24,538 nt of DNA from Apostichopus parvimensis. Taxonomy: Eukaryota > Echinodermata > Holothuroidea > Aspidochirotida > Stichopodidae. Location of the stretch: NCBI GenBank assembly GCA_000934455.1, contig KN888638.1, positions 10,087 through 34,624 of the forward strand, in the 5' to 3' direction. Below are positions 1 to 10,159 of this stretch, one piece after another. A program made the position numbers and the translations under genes. Position 1 is the first letter of the stretch. The number at the start of each line of letters is the position of its first letter. The notes beneath the pieces were generated by a model. The model was given only the letters and a program-made list of their open reading frames with translations, had not been told where the DNA came from and ran no database searches.

Positions 1-391
1 ATCTGTTCGTGTTGAATCTTGAAGTGACCAACTGATGTATGGACAATGTTGCTGTCATATATTGTCATAGGTATTTCCGTGAGATTATATTCTGTTGCAT
101 TAAGAAACACAATATTTTTATGTTTTATTGATTTATGTTTGATCGGTACTGGAAAATCCAGCTATCCTTTAAATAAACGAGGACATTAGACATAAAAAGG
201 AGTAATAAAGCAACATTAAATCTACCAAACATACATTCCTATTTACATACGAAGGGACAAGGGAGCTCAATATTTAAATACATGACATGGTTTGGACAAT
301 ATCTAGTGTCTTATGTAAATACACCATGACTTCGACAGAGTGAACACAAGTTGAAATGTTTTAATGGATGCCAAAAAAGTTCTTAACTTAC
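1..391. other. AT-rich non-coding, presumed intron
   Basis: No LRR unit or long open frame seen. It follows the donor of the 392-463 exon on the minus strand, so it is probably the start of the next intron. Confidence 0.5.
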
Positions 392-463
392 AGTCTCATG
401 TGACCGGGCATATCTTCGAGAGCATTCTCTGAGATGTATTCTAGACGGTTTTTGTAAAGATGT
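392..463 (-). CDS. LRR exon, 72 nt
   Basis: One LRR beginning HLYKNRLEYISENAL and ending MRL across the splice. Acceptor AG is at 464-465 and donor GTAAGT lies just left of 392 (plus-strand CTTAC at 387-391). Phase 2 at both ends, 72 nt. A donor is present, so the gene continues left of the window. It is the most C-terminal LRR visible. Confidence 0.85.
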
Positions 464-1032
464 CTTTTGATGGTCAAAACACAGAAATAGAAAGGACGGA
501 TATTTTAACAAAATTAAACATATTTTCATGGTTAATGACTATTCGGATGAAAAAGAGAAAAAACAATGAAACATCAATCTACAAAAATGTCCATTCTATT
601 CATTTACGAAATGAACTGTTGTAATCATTATCAGCAGAAGGGTAGACAGATGAGTGGATGTGACCATGGTAAATGCCTCAATTGGCGTTTTTTGTTTTCA
701 GAATAAAACAGTTGATATGGATGTTCGCTCCCCTCCTTTTTCAGCCTTACACAAAATACGGTACTTATTTAACACAGCCTGGCATTCAGAGATAATCATA
801 TATGCTTATTTATAACCCTAACATGAAAGTCGTTTACAACCGGTGCCGTACCATGTCTTCCTATAAAGGCTCATTTCCCTCCTTAACTATGTCGCGGAAT
901 GTGGAATTCCCCCCCCCCCACCCAGCCTTCCCACCCCTTTACCACCGTTTTTGAATTTCTCCGCACGTCAGTGCTGCCATCGACGACGATGACAACTAGA
1001 TAAACAACGACTAACATTCTGCTGGTACTCAC
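464..1032. other. Intron with poly-C tract
   Basis: Intron between the 1033 and 392 exons. Contains a run of eleven C at 909-919. Nothing else recognised. Confidence 0.6.
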
Positions 1033-1116
1033 AGAGTTGGATTAACTATGTTCCTCTTCAATCTTCGCGTGAATAAACTGTTGTTGAGTATAGTGATTTT
1101 GTTGTTAAAGAGGTAG
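1033..1116 (-). CDS. LRR exon, 84 nt (28-residue repeat)
   Basis: Reads YLFNNKITILNNSLFT then a basic stretch ending NPTL. Acceptor AG at 1117-1118, donor GTGAGT at plus 1027-1032. The length is 84 nt instead of 72, still a multiple of three and still phase 2, so the frame is kept. The extra four residues could be an internal insertion; the second half fits the LRR pattern less well than in neighbouring exons. Confidence 0.65.
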
Positions 1117-1444
1117 CTTTGAAATAGAATGAAAGTTTGTTTTAATGTCGTTCATCCATGTTCTCGGGAAGGGAAAAAAAGAAACTAAAAATATATTTTT
1201 CTATTATATTTATTTATTAATACGACCAAGTTTGACTTACATGTTTTTAATGGGCATGTCTGCAAAAGCATTTTCCTCCACTTCACTGATTTCGTTGTTA
1301 TTGAGAAATCTTAAAGCGAAAATAAGATACAAGTGTTCAACGGATTGATAGGAGACAACATGTTATGTTGTTATGGTTAATATAAGGCTAAAGTGCCAAA
1401 CATAAAACCTGGCCAGTCTATAAATAATAAGGTATGTTACTCAC
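1117..1444. other. Intron
   Basis: Intron of 328 nt between the double-LRR exon and the 84-nt exon. Open frames inside are AT-rich and not conserved with anything else here. Confidence 0.6.
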
Positions 1445-1597
1445 ATATGTTGTAGTCTACTAAATCCATCGAATAATCCATTTCGTACACGAGTGAGGTT
1501 ATTTCGTTGCAATAGCAAGACCTGTGCGCCGTGCTTCGTATGGCTAGAATTAAACAGCCCGATCGGTATTTCCGTTAAACTGTTGTTTGAAAGGTCT
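1445..1597 (-). CDS. Double LRR exon, 153 nt
   Basis: Two LRRs are encoded without an intron between them. The first starts DLSNNSLTEIPIGLFN and the second contains LLLQRNNLTRVRNGLFDGF and ends LQH plus a split codon. Acceptor AG is at 1598-1599, donor GTGAGT is at plus 1439-1444. The length of 153 nt is two 72-nt units plus nine bases, in frame and phase 2. An AG followed by GT near the repeat boundary (plus 1520-1523) marks where an intron would sit in the one-repeat-per-exon plan. Confidence 0.8.
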
Positions 1598-2698
1598 CTG
1601 CAGCGCATGTTAAATAACAAGTAAAGAGGCCAATAACTTTAACGTGTGTAGCAGGAAAATAACGACTGATAAATAAGATGAATGAACAAGAAAATAAACT
1701 AACAAATCTAACGTGTGTTGAAACAAACGACTGATAAATTCATGAGAATAGGATTTGACTTGTATGATCTGATTTGGCTTTAATTGAAAACTATCATTCG
1801 ACAATGAGAATATGCGACAATCACGATGAATATGTATAAAAGTACTTAAATTCATTTTATTTGCGTTTAAATGTCTTGGTACATTCATGAAATTGGCACA
1901 CTTTTACCGAATATCGGTGGTAAAAGGGGGAATTGCCACCTTTCTTTAACATTGCACTACATTCAATAAAAGGTGCGTAGGATGTTCGTTGGTTAAGAGG
2001 AAAGGTAATAAATGTTTATTCTACTATACAGCTGATAAGCAGGACTTTGTCATTTTAAAATCTTTGACAGTAGAACATATATCTACATTGACTGTTCATG
2101 ATTTGACTACTTGGTGCTTTTCGTCATAAAAATAAGTTGAAATAGTACTTTATAGAATTTTGAAAGTTATTTACATGCCAAAATGTATTGTGATTTTACT
2201 AAAGAGATTCGCCGGTAGTTGTCCAATGTTGTTTCCTGAAAGTGACCTGCAAGAGATGTTTTGGAAAGAGCTTCTTTATTCTTTGCTTTTTGCAAAACAT
2301 TCGTATAACTTATCATTCTCTACGATGACTATTAATATTTCACAATATTTGTTGCGACCGGCTTACCCGGATATGACCCGGATTTCAATACCATACGTTA
2401 CATGGCAGCTGAAAATCTTCGTATAAAAGTTCATTGAAATGACAATACTTTCAAAAATTTGTATCAATGATTTGACAGACAAGAAGCACTTTATGATTAA
2501 TATCACCACACGTAGCGGGTAGTACAACATTGTATTTGTCACTAAGATATTCATTATATGATGTTTATATGTATACCACGTCAAAACAACGCAATCATAT
2601 TAAATCACTAATGTTAAATACAATATAAGCAAGCTATTCCAGCAATACTTCACGTGAACAAGATTAATAGAGCTATAGCTGAAAATACTTATACTCAC
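1598..2698. other. Intron, 1.1 kb
   Basis: Between the 2699 exon and the double-LRR exon. I see no LRR-like unit, repeat or element in it. Confidence 0.55.
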
Positions 2699-2770
2699 AA
2701 GTAAACAAGGTTTCCTAGTCCGTTAAAGAAGCGTTGATGAACGTGATGTAATTTATTGTTTGCAAGATCG
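2699..2770 (-). CDS. LRR exon, 72 nt
   Basis: Reads DLANNKLHHVHQRFFNGLGN and ends VYL across the junction. Acceptor AG at 2771-2772 (CTATAG), donor GTGAGT at plus 2693-2698. Exactly 72 nt, phase 2. A textbook LRR with Asn at the ladder position. Confidence 0.9.
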
Positions 2771-2835
2771 CTATAGAGAACGAAATGACATTTAAAAGTA
2801 ATCACAAAAGGGTGTAGATATTGTCCTATAGCTAT

Positions 2836-2886
2836 TGAGTTTAACAACGGTATTTCCGGTGTTGTTATGTAAAACAGATATTAGAA
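2836..2886 (-). pseudogene. Decayed LRR exon relic
   Basis: The minus strand here (TTTACATAACAACACCGGAA onward) resembles the first repeat of the 1445-1597 exon, which has TTTCAAACAACAGTTTAACGGAA at the same place. It retains the LxxNN and EIP parts but in two frames, has no AG acceptor and no donor, so it cannot be spliced in. I read it as a dead LRR copy in the intron; chance similarity is possible because the match is only about 45 nt. Confidence 0.35.
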
Positions 2887-3735
2887 GAGACGAGTTGCTG
2901 CTCTTAAATTTGAGGATGGTTCTTCAAAGTCTCACATATCACTGTATCAATGTATAACCATATCCCAACTCATTGGTCAGCCTTCAACTGTGAACATTTT
3001 TGCATAGCTATGTAGTAGTTAACTCTACCGAAACATTTGGGCTGACATTTCTAACAAACATGGCTTGAAATAGTCATTTACGTATCTTTACGTCACCAAA
3101 CATTATCATTTCAATTCATTGGATAATTAATTTCGAGTGATGATTAAGCGGAATCTCTCGGCAGTTAAAATGTGTGATACTTTTTATACAGAAGTAAACA
3201 AATCCAGTTATGTTATGATGGTATAGCCCTTGGAATATTTCATTACAAAAGGAAGCGTCTGCAATGGTACTTCTAGGCCAGAAAAGGCATTGTATCTTGT
3301 CGACCTTTCTAAATTTGATGGATTGCTTCAAGAGATCATATAGCTCGACAAATGAAAATATCTCGCTCAGCTTAAAAATTGTACGTTATCGCGTAGGTTG
3401 GGTATTATTCCATTCGTTTTGCATTACATATTGTTAAAATATTAAAGTCGTCCAATTTTGTCGGTTTAGTTATACTGCATATTTCTGTTATGCGTTAGTG
3501 TTATTTTGTTAAGTATGTTAACCCTCAAGAACTCTTGATACATATATACTCTAATGCATAAGCGCTGTGCGGTATACGTATTGTAGCATGATGTTCATGC
3601 CTGTAATTTGGAAATGTGAAAAAGAAACTCAGTTGACAGAGTCGTCTCTAGCCAGTTAACCGCTAATATCCAACGCCTCGCCGACACATATCTGTTCAGT
3701 CCAACTAAAGTGAATAACTACATCACAACACTTAC
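2887..3735. other. Intron, nothing firm
   Basis: Rest of the intron between the 3736 and 2699 exons. A minus-strand open stretch at 3116-3331 has LRR-like snatches (EIFQGL, REIP) but no consistent 24-residue spacing or paired splice sites; it could be another decayed repeat. Confidence 0.4.
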
Positions 3736-3807
3736 AGGTGCTTCAGCTTCGGCGTCGACTTGAAAAATCCAGGGGGTATGTCAGTTAGTAGGTTATCTGA
3801 TAATTGT
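3736..3807 (-). CDS. LRR exon, 72 nt
   Basis: Reads QLSDNLLTDIPPGFFKSTPK and ends LKHL across the junction. Acceptor AG at 3808-3809 (ACACAG), donor GTAAG at plus 3731-3735. Exactly 72 nt, phase 2. The IPPGFF segment is the cleanest match to the family pattern in the array. Confidence 0.9.
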
Positions 3808-4287
3808 CTGTGTTGGAATAGAGAAAACAAATTTAATGTAATAGCATTGCAAGGGTTTAGCACGTAATGATAAATGGAATCGCTCATGTAAGTGTCAGAA
3901 TGGCAAATGTTAGATTAACGTACATATTATGACAGCACATACTATTACCAGGGCCTGACAGGTCAAAATAAAAAGAACAAATACGTTAATACAATATCAT
4001 ATCACAAAAGAAGGTAGTTATACAATCAATCAATCAAAATTGCTAATGCCAGAGATATTTAATTGTTAAGTAAAACATTGCCTTGAACATTATTTTATCT
4101 GTGTGTTGGCAGATGGAATACATTTTTGCACGTTTACGAGCATGACCTTTACATTATATATTAATAAGTTGAAAGCATTTTCTTGAACAAAATATCAAAC
4201 ACTAACTTCTATGTGATTATTTACCTAACGATGTCTTACAGTGGCTATATAGTCTAAGTAAAAGAAGAATACTCTTTTGCAACTTAC
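3808..4287. other. Intron, 480 nt
   Basis: Between the type D exon and the 3736 exon. Its right part (from about 4070) belongs to the older paralogous block. Confidence 0.6.
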
Positions 4288-4359
4288 AGTCGTTCCATTT
4301 TGGTCTTATTTGAAAACAAGGCCTTTGGTAAAGCTTCGAGTCGGTTTCCTGACAAGTCT
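4288..4359 (-). CDS. LRR exon, 72 nt (type D, older block)
   Basis: Reads DLSGNRLEALPKALFSNKTK and ends MERL. Acceptor AG at 4360-4361 (ATTCAG), donor GTAAG at plus 4283-4287. Exactly 72 nt, phase 2. Nearly the same exon, with matching flanking intron sequence, occurs at 7301-7372, so the two are paralogous copies. The NKT triplet is a possible N-glycosylation site. Confidence 0.9.
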
Positions 4360-5080
4360 CTGAATGAAAGAAAGCAGACTAATGTGTGTACGCCTTTTAA
4401 TAAAGTCCCTATGATCCAGATCTTTAATGTATTTATTATTGATAGATGAACAACAGTTTGTCAAACATACGTCGTTTAAGGCAACGTTTTCTTTGTGTGC
4501 GAATTTGTTAACAAGAGCCCGGCATTCCATATGCGTACGGTGTTTTTAGGAGCCTTCTGTAGATGACAACTGCTTGCTCCTTACATTTCATTTTCATTCT
4601 TTTTCTGTAGTTTCATTAACAAAATATGTGAACGACTATTTATGTAGAAATATATCATTCACTTTCTTTAAAATGAAAGCCAGGCAATTAAATAAAACAT
4701 GTTTTGATTCATATACCTCATTAAAAGTCTACTTTTTGGATGTTTCTCCACAAATATAGAAATGTTGCAGTAAATACGCGAAAGAGTTTAATACGATCAA
4801 TTTAGAAACGTATCAGTTTGGACATAATACCTTGTTAATCTTTCAATGTTTCACTTGACCACTGCAACATCTACAAATCATTCGTCTCGTAGGCTGAGAC
4901 AGAGAAAGCCACTTTGTACTATAAGTTTGGCGACAAATGGATCTTCCATAGATGTTACAATATTGGAATAAAATATATAAATCGGTGTATAAGTAGCAGA
5001 GCATTTCACCAAACTTAGGTTGGAAAGTCACTTACGCAACATGGTGTAACATTACATATTATAGCCAGTGTTTCATTAAA

Positions 5081-5116
5081 CGTGTGCAAGCTCCTCAACT
5101 GGTTATGCGATAACTT
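5081..5116 (-). pseudogene. Broken LRR exon (type B relic)
   Basis: The first half of the type B exon (LSHNQLRSLH) is preserved and matches 10196-10231, but the sequence then jumps directly into what is intron in the intact copies (TTTAATGAAACACTGGCTA), so the second half of the exon and its donor are deleted. The acceptor is also changed: the position aligned with AG in the intact copies reads AA. It cannot be a functional exon in its present form. Confidence 0.75.
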
Positions 5117-5875
5117 CTTGGACACCAAATATTAACACTACATCAACACTGACACTTTAATGTACGGTTTTTTTCAAATCAATTTCCAGTTACTTCAATG
5201 ATTTCGCACTCGACCAAGACCACTACTAGGCCTCCGCTCGTCTCTTGAACTTGTGTTATTCACAACACACCGACGCCACTATCTATGCACGTGTATCGGA
5301 CTTTCTGCCGTGGCTGTCCGCTCACTACTCGGCCTCCACCCCGTCTCTTGTTAATATAGTATTGACCTTTTATCACTTTATTATGGTAATCGCACCCTCA
5401 ATAGCGAGGACCTGAAAACCTTCAGAAGCCCAAAGGTGATGTTCATGTTCATGTAGTCCACCACCTCGAGGAGCTATTATGGGACCTTAATGACGTCATC
5501 GCTTGAAATTGTATTTGTTTCTAGTCTGTGATATCATTTAGTGATACGGGGTTTGAGATGTTCACTCTATGTTAATAAGAATTTGCAGTTAATTAATTAT
5601 TCCATTTCTTTGCTGATCCCATAGGCAGATGATATATCGATAGTGTGTAATATGCATTATGTGTCGGGTTTATGTACTTTATTTTCTTCTCTTTCTATTT
5701 TAAGTTTTCACATTGATGTCTTAATAAACTGGGATATCATCAGTGTATACGAATCTTGTAATCATTTCTGAGTCCATTACTGCTACATTATTCACTTGAG
5801 ACGTCGCACTCGGTTGAATCCTCGGCCGTCGACCTGTCTGATGGACTTGGACTATGCACTCGCTATGTATGTTAA
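5117..5875. other. Intron interior with a short GC-richer patch
   Basis: Up to about 5200 it is the end of the older block. At 5221-5250 and 5323-5352 a stretch of the form CACTACTxGGCCTCCxCxCCGTCTCTTG is repeated directly, 102 nt apart. The patch around 5200-5470 is richer in G+C than its surroundings and may be an old insertion; I cannot name it. Confidence 0.4.
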
Positions 5876-5913
<38 letters not shown>

Positions 5914-6406
5914 AGACAGACAGACAGATATACATACATACATACATATAGACAGACATACAGAGAGATAGATAGAAATTAACGAGAAATAGACAGACGT
6001 ATAGACGGAGAGACATATAGACAGACAGACATATTGACAGATGTACACACAGATAGACAGAGATATAGACAGACATATTGATAGAAAAATAGATAGATAC
6101 ATATACAGACAGATAGATAGAAATTAACGAGAAATAGACAGACGTATAGACGGAGAGACATATAGACAGACAGACATATTGACAGATGTACACACAGATA
6201 GACAGAGATATAGACAGACATATTGATAGAAAAATAGATAGATACATATACAGACAGATAGACATATATACAAATAGATAGACAGATAGATAGAGAGAGA
6301 TAGAGAGACAGACAGACATATGTACAGACGGACAGATATACAGATATATATATACAGACAGATATATATACAGACCGATGGACATAAAGACAGACAGATA
6401 GATATA
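5876..6406. repeat. Compound microsatellite (GA, TAGA/CAGA, TA)
   Basis: Starts with TATATA then (GA) repeats at 5889-5911, then irregular AGAC/AGAT/ATAC tetranucleotides to about 6406. The long minus-strand open frames here (Ser/Leu/Tyr/Cys-rich) are artefacts of the repeat. Confidence 0.95.
5971..6260. repeat. Perfect 145-bp tandem duplication in the microsatellite
   Basis: The block 5971-6115 (starting GATAGAAATTAACGAGAAAT) recurs unchanged at 6116-6260. The non-repetitive AATTAACGAG words make the register unambiguous. Confidence 0.95.
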
Positions 6407-6452
6407 ACTATTTTAACTTAAAGAGTTTTGTTAAAGTGAAGGTCACACTTAC

Positions 6453-6524
6453 ACATATTGAAGATTTGGTTTATTCGCAAACAAGTCCTTTGGTATTTTC
6501 TGGATAAAGTTTTGTGATAGAATT
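6453..6524 (-). CDS. LRR exon, 72 nt (type E)
   Basis: Reads ILSQNFIQKIPKDLFANKPN and ends LQY plus a split Val codon. Acceptor AG at 6525-6526 (GAAAAG), donor GTAAGT at plus 6447-6452. Exactly 72 nt, phase 2. The acceptor lacks a strong pyrimidine tract. Confidence 0.85.
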
Positions 6525-6984
6525 CTTTTCAGGAGAAAAGACAAAAGTAAGAAATTAAAGTTTCAGGATTACAGTGATTACCAAATATGTTTAATGTAAA
6601 TATCTAGTAGATAAAATTGTTAACTAAGACATTTGTAATGTGTTGAACTTTAACTAACCCTTCTGGTATTTCTTTTAGAATAAGGAATAACTAAATCAAT
6701 TGAGTGATTATAAGATATTATGATATTGGATCTTGGCTTGTGATATTGTATTTGATGAAGGTGGGGCAGAGGCAGGGTCGCCATGTATGTTCGTGTTTTT
6801 CGCCTTTTCAAGGAGGCGTTAGTTCTGTAGAATGTCGTTTATTGTTTTAACTCTTTCAGTGTTGTTTTGCTAAGATTCCTGTGTATGTTACTTTTTGTTA
6901 TTTTTGACAACACGATTTAACTTTTGCTGTAGTGAACAAACAAGAACAATCAAGACAATAAAAATCATATCAATATCATATTGT
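6525..6984. other. Intron, nothing recognised
   Basis: AT-rich intron between the type D and type E exons, left of the paralogous block. No LRR unit or element seen. Confidence 0.5.
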
Positions 6985-7501
6985 TACGAAAAACACTGCC
7001 TTCAACATTATTAGATCTGTGTGTTTTGGCAGATGGAATTCCCGTTTAAGAGCAGAACATTTATATTATACATTAATAACCTGAAAGTATATTTGTTTTT
7101 ATAAAATATCAAATACTAACTTATATGTGAGTGCAGATGTGTCTGCTTCATCATGAATTTTATGTAATGTGATTGTACGACTATTACAAGGTAATCTGCA
7201 TGTTGTGTTTTCGAATTAGATCTAGTAATATGATTTACTTAACGATGTCTTACAGTTGCTATATAGTCTAAGTAAAAGAAGAAACTCTTTTGCAACTTAC
7301 AGTCGTTCCATTTTGGTCGTATTTGAAAGCAAGGCCATTGGTAAAGATTTGAGTCGGTTTCCTGACAAGATTCTGTAAAGAACATCAGATAGGAATATTA
7401 ATGTTCTACAATTATACATTGTAAAGCAGATTGGTATATGTAAACCTGAATAAGGTACCAATAATCCATGTATTTAATACATTTATTGATCAAAGATGAC
7501 C
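6985..7501. repeat. Left part of the newer paralogous block (type D exon)
   Basis: Homologous to about 4074-4470. It has roughly 100 nt (about 7129-7228) not found in the older block. It is present only once upstream of the tandem unit, so the tandem duplication breakpoint lies inside this block near 7502. Confidence 0.75.
7301..7372 (-). CDS. LRR exon, 72 nt (type D, newer block)
   Basis: Reads ILSGNRLKSLPMALLSNTTK and ends MERL. Acceptor AG at 7373-7374 (TTACAG), donor GTAAG at plus 7296-7300. It is the paralogue of 4288-4359 with a handful of substitutions, several changing the predicted ligand-facing residues (EA to KS, K to M, F to L). The NTT triplet is a possible N-glycosylation site. 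Confidence 0.9.
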
Positions 7502-7723
7502 AAAAAAATCCGTCGTTTAAGTCAAGGAACCAAATTAGAGCTCTTTTTCCTCTATCGAAAGATATACCAGGAAAGCGGTAATTCCCGTGCGTACGTTCCT
7601 TCTTCGGATCATTTCTGTGGATAAAAACCTGCTTGCGCCTAACAATTTTATTTTCGGAATTGTTTATTAGTTTCATTAGAAACTAAACAAACGACAATTT
7701 ATGTCTGAAAAACATATACTTAC

Positions 7724-7795
7724 ATATTTGATATGTTCCAATTCTTGGAGAATAATCCAGCAGGGATTTCTCTGATCAAGTTGTATGACACATCT
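7724..7795 (-). CDS. LRR exon, 72 nt (type A, copy 1)
   Basis: Reads DVSYNLIREIPAGLFSKNWN and ends ISN plus a split Ile codon. Acceptor AG at 7796-7797 (CGTAG), donor GTAAGT at plus 7718-7723. Exactly 72 nt, phase 2. Copy 2 is at 9532-9603. NIS is a possible N-glycosylation site. Confidence 0.9.
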
Positions 7796-8351
7796 CTACG
7801 ATAATTTATATTAAAAAAACGTGAACATGAATATAACCACTACTATTAAACATTAGTATATGAACAGGAAGTTTCCCTCCACGACAGTGTTACCATTAAG
7901 CTGGAATATTTTCTATAAGCAAACAGAAACTAGGCAATTAAATGAAACATTTTTTTTCATATACCTCATTAATAGGTTCCTCTTTCTTTCTCAACATATG
8001 TCAAACTTTTGCGGTAAAACGGAAAGCCTAAAACTCGCTGAGTATAGAAACGTATCAGTTTGGACATGGACGCCTCGAAACCTTTCAATTTTCCTTTAGG
8101 CCATCGCATAATCTACAAATCATTCGTCTCGTACAGATCACATATCCCAGCGTTAAGTTATTATATTTGAAGAGAAAAAGACACAAAAATAGCCATTTTG
8201 TACACGAAGTTTGGCAATTTCTGCATAAAAATTGGAAGTGAAATCGGTGTATAGATATTAGATGATTTCATCAAAACCTTATGTGAGAAATGGACATACA
8301 CATACATGGGGGTAAATTTAAAGATGGTAGCTAGTGTTTCATTACACTTAC

Positions 8352-8423
8352 ATGCTTCTAACATCATGATTCCTGGAAAAAGTGTCTTCGTGCAAGCTCC
8401 TCAACTGGTTATCCGATAAATTC
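8352..8423 (-). CDS. LRR exon, 72 nt (type B, copy 1)
   Basis: Reads NLSDNQLRSLHEDTFSRNHD and ends VRS plus a split Ile codon. Acceptor AG at 8424-8425 (TCCAG), donor GTAAGT at plus 8346-8351. Exactly 72 nt, phase 2. Differs from copy 2 (10160-10231) at three amino acids: N/K, D/H and D/E. Confidence 0.9.
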
Positions 8424-9077
8424 CTGGACACAAAATAGTAACATCACATTTCAAGACTGACACTACAATTGTTTGCTTTTCAACTTAATTGCCAATTAGT
8501 TAATTTTTTCCCCACAAACACGACTATTAGTCACACTTTTGGATAAAAATATCTTGTACGGACTGTATAACTTTACGTATAAAGGTATGAAGGGCAGGAA
8601 GCATACGTAAATTATTATTCTGTTAAAACAGTTTGGCTTAAGTCGGGGGTAACATTTCGTAACATGTTTGTTTTACTATTTATTGTAGCGCTATTTCTGT
8701 TAAAAATTGTCCATTATTAAATTAGTATATCCACTCTTAACCCCTAGTTATTGAAACCGTAACCATGAGATCATGATGCGGATATATAGTATATGTCCAT
8801 CATACTTTCTTACCTGACTTTACAATGTAGTATTCTGTTGTCAAATACTGTAATGACTCTCTAAAGTTTACAAGGATTTTTCACTTCTCTTTTAAAGATG
8901 TTATTTAATAAAATTTGACCAAACGGAAACTTACTTCGGAATAAGTGTAAACGTATCACATTTCTAAATTCTATTGTCATATTTTGAAATCCTTTTTTAT
9001 CTCCTGCATAGTAAAGATTATTGTAAAGGTAAATATTTTAAATGATACTGAGCGAGGTTCACTTTGTAATTGCGTAC

Positions 9078-9149
9078 ATGGATTTCAAGTTGACTGTCCA
9101 ATGGAACGTTCCAGGTGGTATACCAGTGAGTCTGTTACGCGATAACTTT
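9078..9149 (-). CDS. LRR exon, 72 nt (type C, copy 1)
   Basis: Reads KLSRNRLTGIPPGTFHWTVN and ends LKS plus a split codon. Acceptor AG at 9150-9151 (CTGACAG), and a weak donor GTACGC at plus 9072-9077. Exactly 72 nt, phase 2. The paralogous copy at 10785 keeps the same donor. Confidence 0.8.
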
Positions 9150-9531
9150 CTGTCAGTAATAAAATATCACAAAACAAATATTAATCGCCAACGAATGTGA
9201 GCAATATCTGATATTGCCAGTGCTTCTTCAATGCCACAACTGGGATTATGTTCAAGTATTTAAATAACATCTTGAACTTCTACCAGTAAAGTGCCAAATG
9301 TAAAATTGTAAAAAATCCGTCGTTTAAGTCAAGGAACCAAATTAGAGCTCTTTTTCCTCTATCGAAAGATATACCAGGAAAGCGGTAATTCCCGTGCGTA
9401 CATTCCTTCTTCGGATCATTTCTGTGGATAAAAACCTGCTTGCTCCTAACAATTTTATTTTTCGGAATTGTTTATTAGTTTCATTAGAAACTAAACAAAC
9501 GACAATTTATGTCTGAAAAACATATACTTAC

Positions 9532-9603
9532 ATATTTGATATGTTCCAATTCTTGGAAAATAATCCAGCAGGGATTTCTCTGATCAAGTTGTATGACACA
9601 TCT
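9532..9603 (-). CDS. LRR exon, 72 nt (type A, copy 2)
   Basis: Same peptide as 7724-7795 (DVSYNLIREIPAGLF onward); the difference seen is a silent change in the Phe codon. Acceptor AG at 9604-9605, donor GTAAGT at plus 9526-9531. Exactly 72 nt, phase 2. Part of the second tandem cassette. Confidence 0.9.
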
Positions 9604-10159
9604 CTACGATAATTTATATAAAAAAAACGTGAACATGAATGTTACCACTACTATTAAGCATTAGTATATGAACAGGAAGTTTCCCTCTACGACAGTGTTA
9701 CCATTAAGCTAGAATATTTTCTATAAGCAAACAGAAACTAGGCTATTAAATGAAACATTTTGTTTCATATACCTCATTAATAGGTGCCTCTTTCTTTCTC
9801 AACATATGTCAAACTTTTGCGGTAAAAGGGAAAGCCTAAAACTCGCTGAGTATAGAAACGTATCAGTTTGGACATGGACGCCTCGAAACCTTTCAATTTT
9901 CCTTTAGGCCATCGCATAATCTACAAATCATTCGTCTCGTACAGATCACATATCCCAGCGTTAAGTTATTATATTTGAAGAGAAAAAGACACAAAAATAG
10001 CCATTTTGTACACGAAGTTTGGCAATTTCTGCATAAAAATTGGAAGTGAAATCGGTGTATAGATATTAGATGATTTCATCAAAACCTTATGTGAGAAATG
10101 GACATACACATACATGGGGGTAAATTTAAAGATGGTAGCCAGTGTTTCATTACACTTAC

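Larger units (their letters stand above)
4070..5200. repeat. Older paralogous block (type D exon kept, A lost, B broken)
   Basis: Aligns by eye with about 6985-8520: shared landmarks include the stretch around ATCTGTGTGTTGGCAGATGG (4098 and 7014), the type D exon with CTATATAGTCTAAGTAAAAG upstream, AGGCAATTAAAT (4682 and 7933) and GCAAGCTCCTCAACTGGTTA (5087 and 8392). Where exon A should lie (around 4660-4675) there is a deletion. Divergence is clearly higher than between the two tandem copies. Confidence 0.8.
7502..9312. repeat. Tandem segmental duplication, copy 1 (exons A, B, C)
   Basis: About 1.8 kb starting near AAAAATCCGTCGTTTAAG and running to the start of copy 2. Exons A and B are offset from copy 2 by exactly 1808 nt, exon C by 1707 nt. 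Introns are also near-identical between copies, which points to a recent event. Between about 8746 and 9025 this copy has roughly 280 nt that copy 2 lacks. Confidence 0.9.

Noticed and set aside
5721..5837. Terminal-exon-like minus-strand frame (TGRRPRIQPSATSQVNN onward to a TAA)
   Set aside because: It looks protein-like and has an AG before it, but in phase 2 from the upstream LRR exon it hits a stop, so it does not join the LRR gene; no homology recognised.
5852..6385. Long minus-strand open frame of 177 codons rich in Ser, Leu, Tyr, Cys
   Set aside because: It is the translation of a tetranucleotide microsatellite; three overlapping frames are open in the same way.
7860..8099. Plus-strand open frame of 79 codons
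   Set aside because: Lies in an LRR-gene intron, antisense, and the paralogous copy at 9668 does not keep it open in the same way.
8161..8367. Conserved 68-codon minus-strand open frame, repeated at 9969-10175
   Set aside because: It is conserved only because the whole 1.8-kb unit is duplicated. It starts inside the type B LRR exon in another frame and runs through its donor into the intron.
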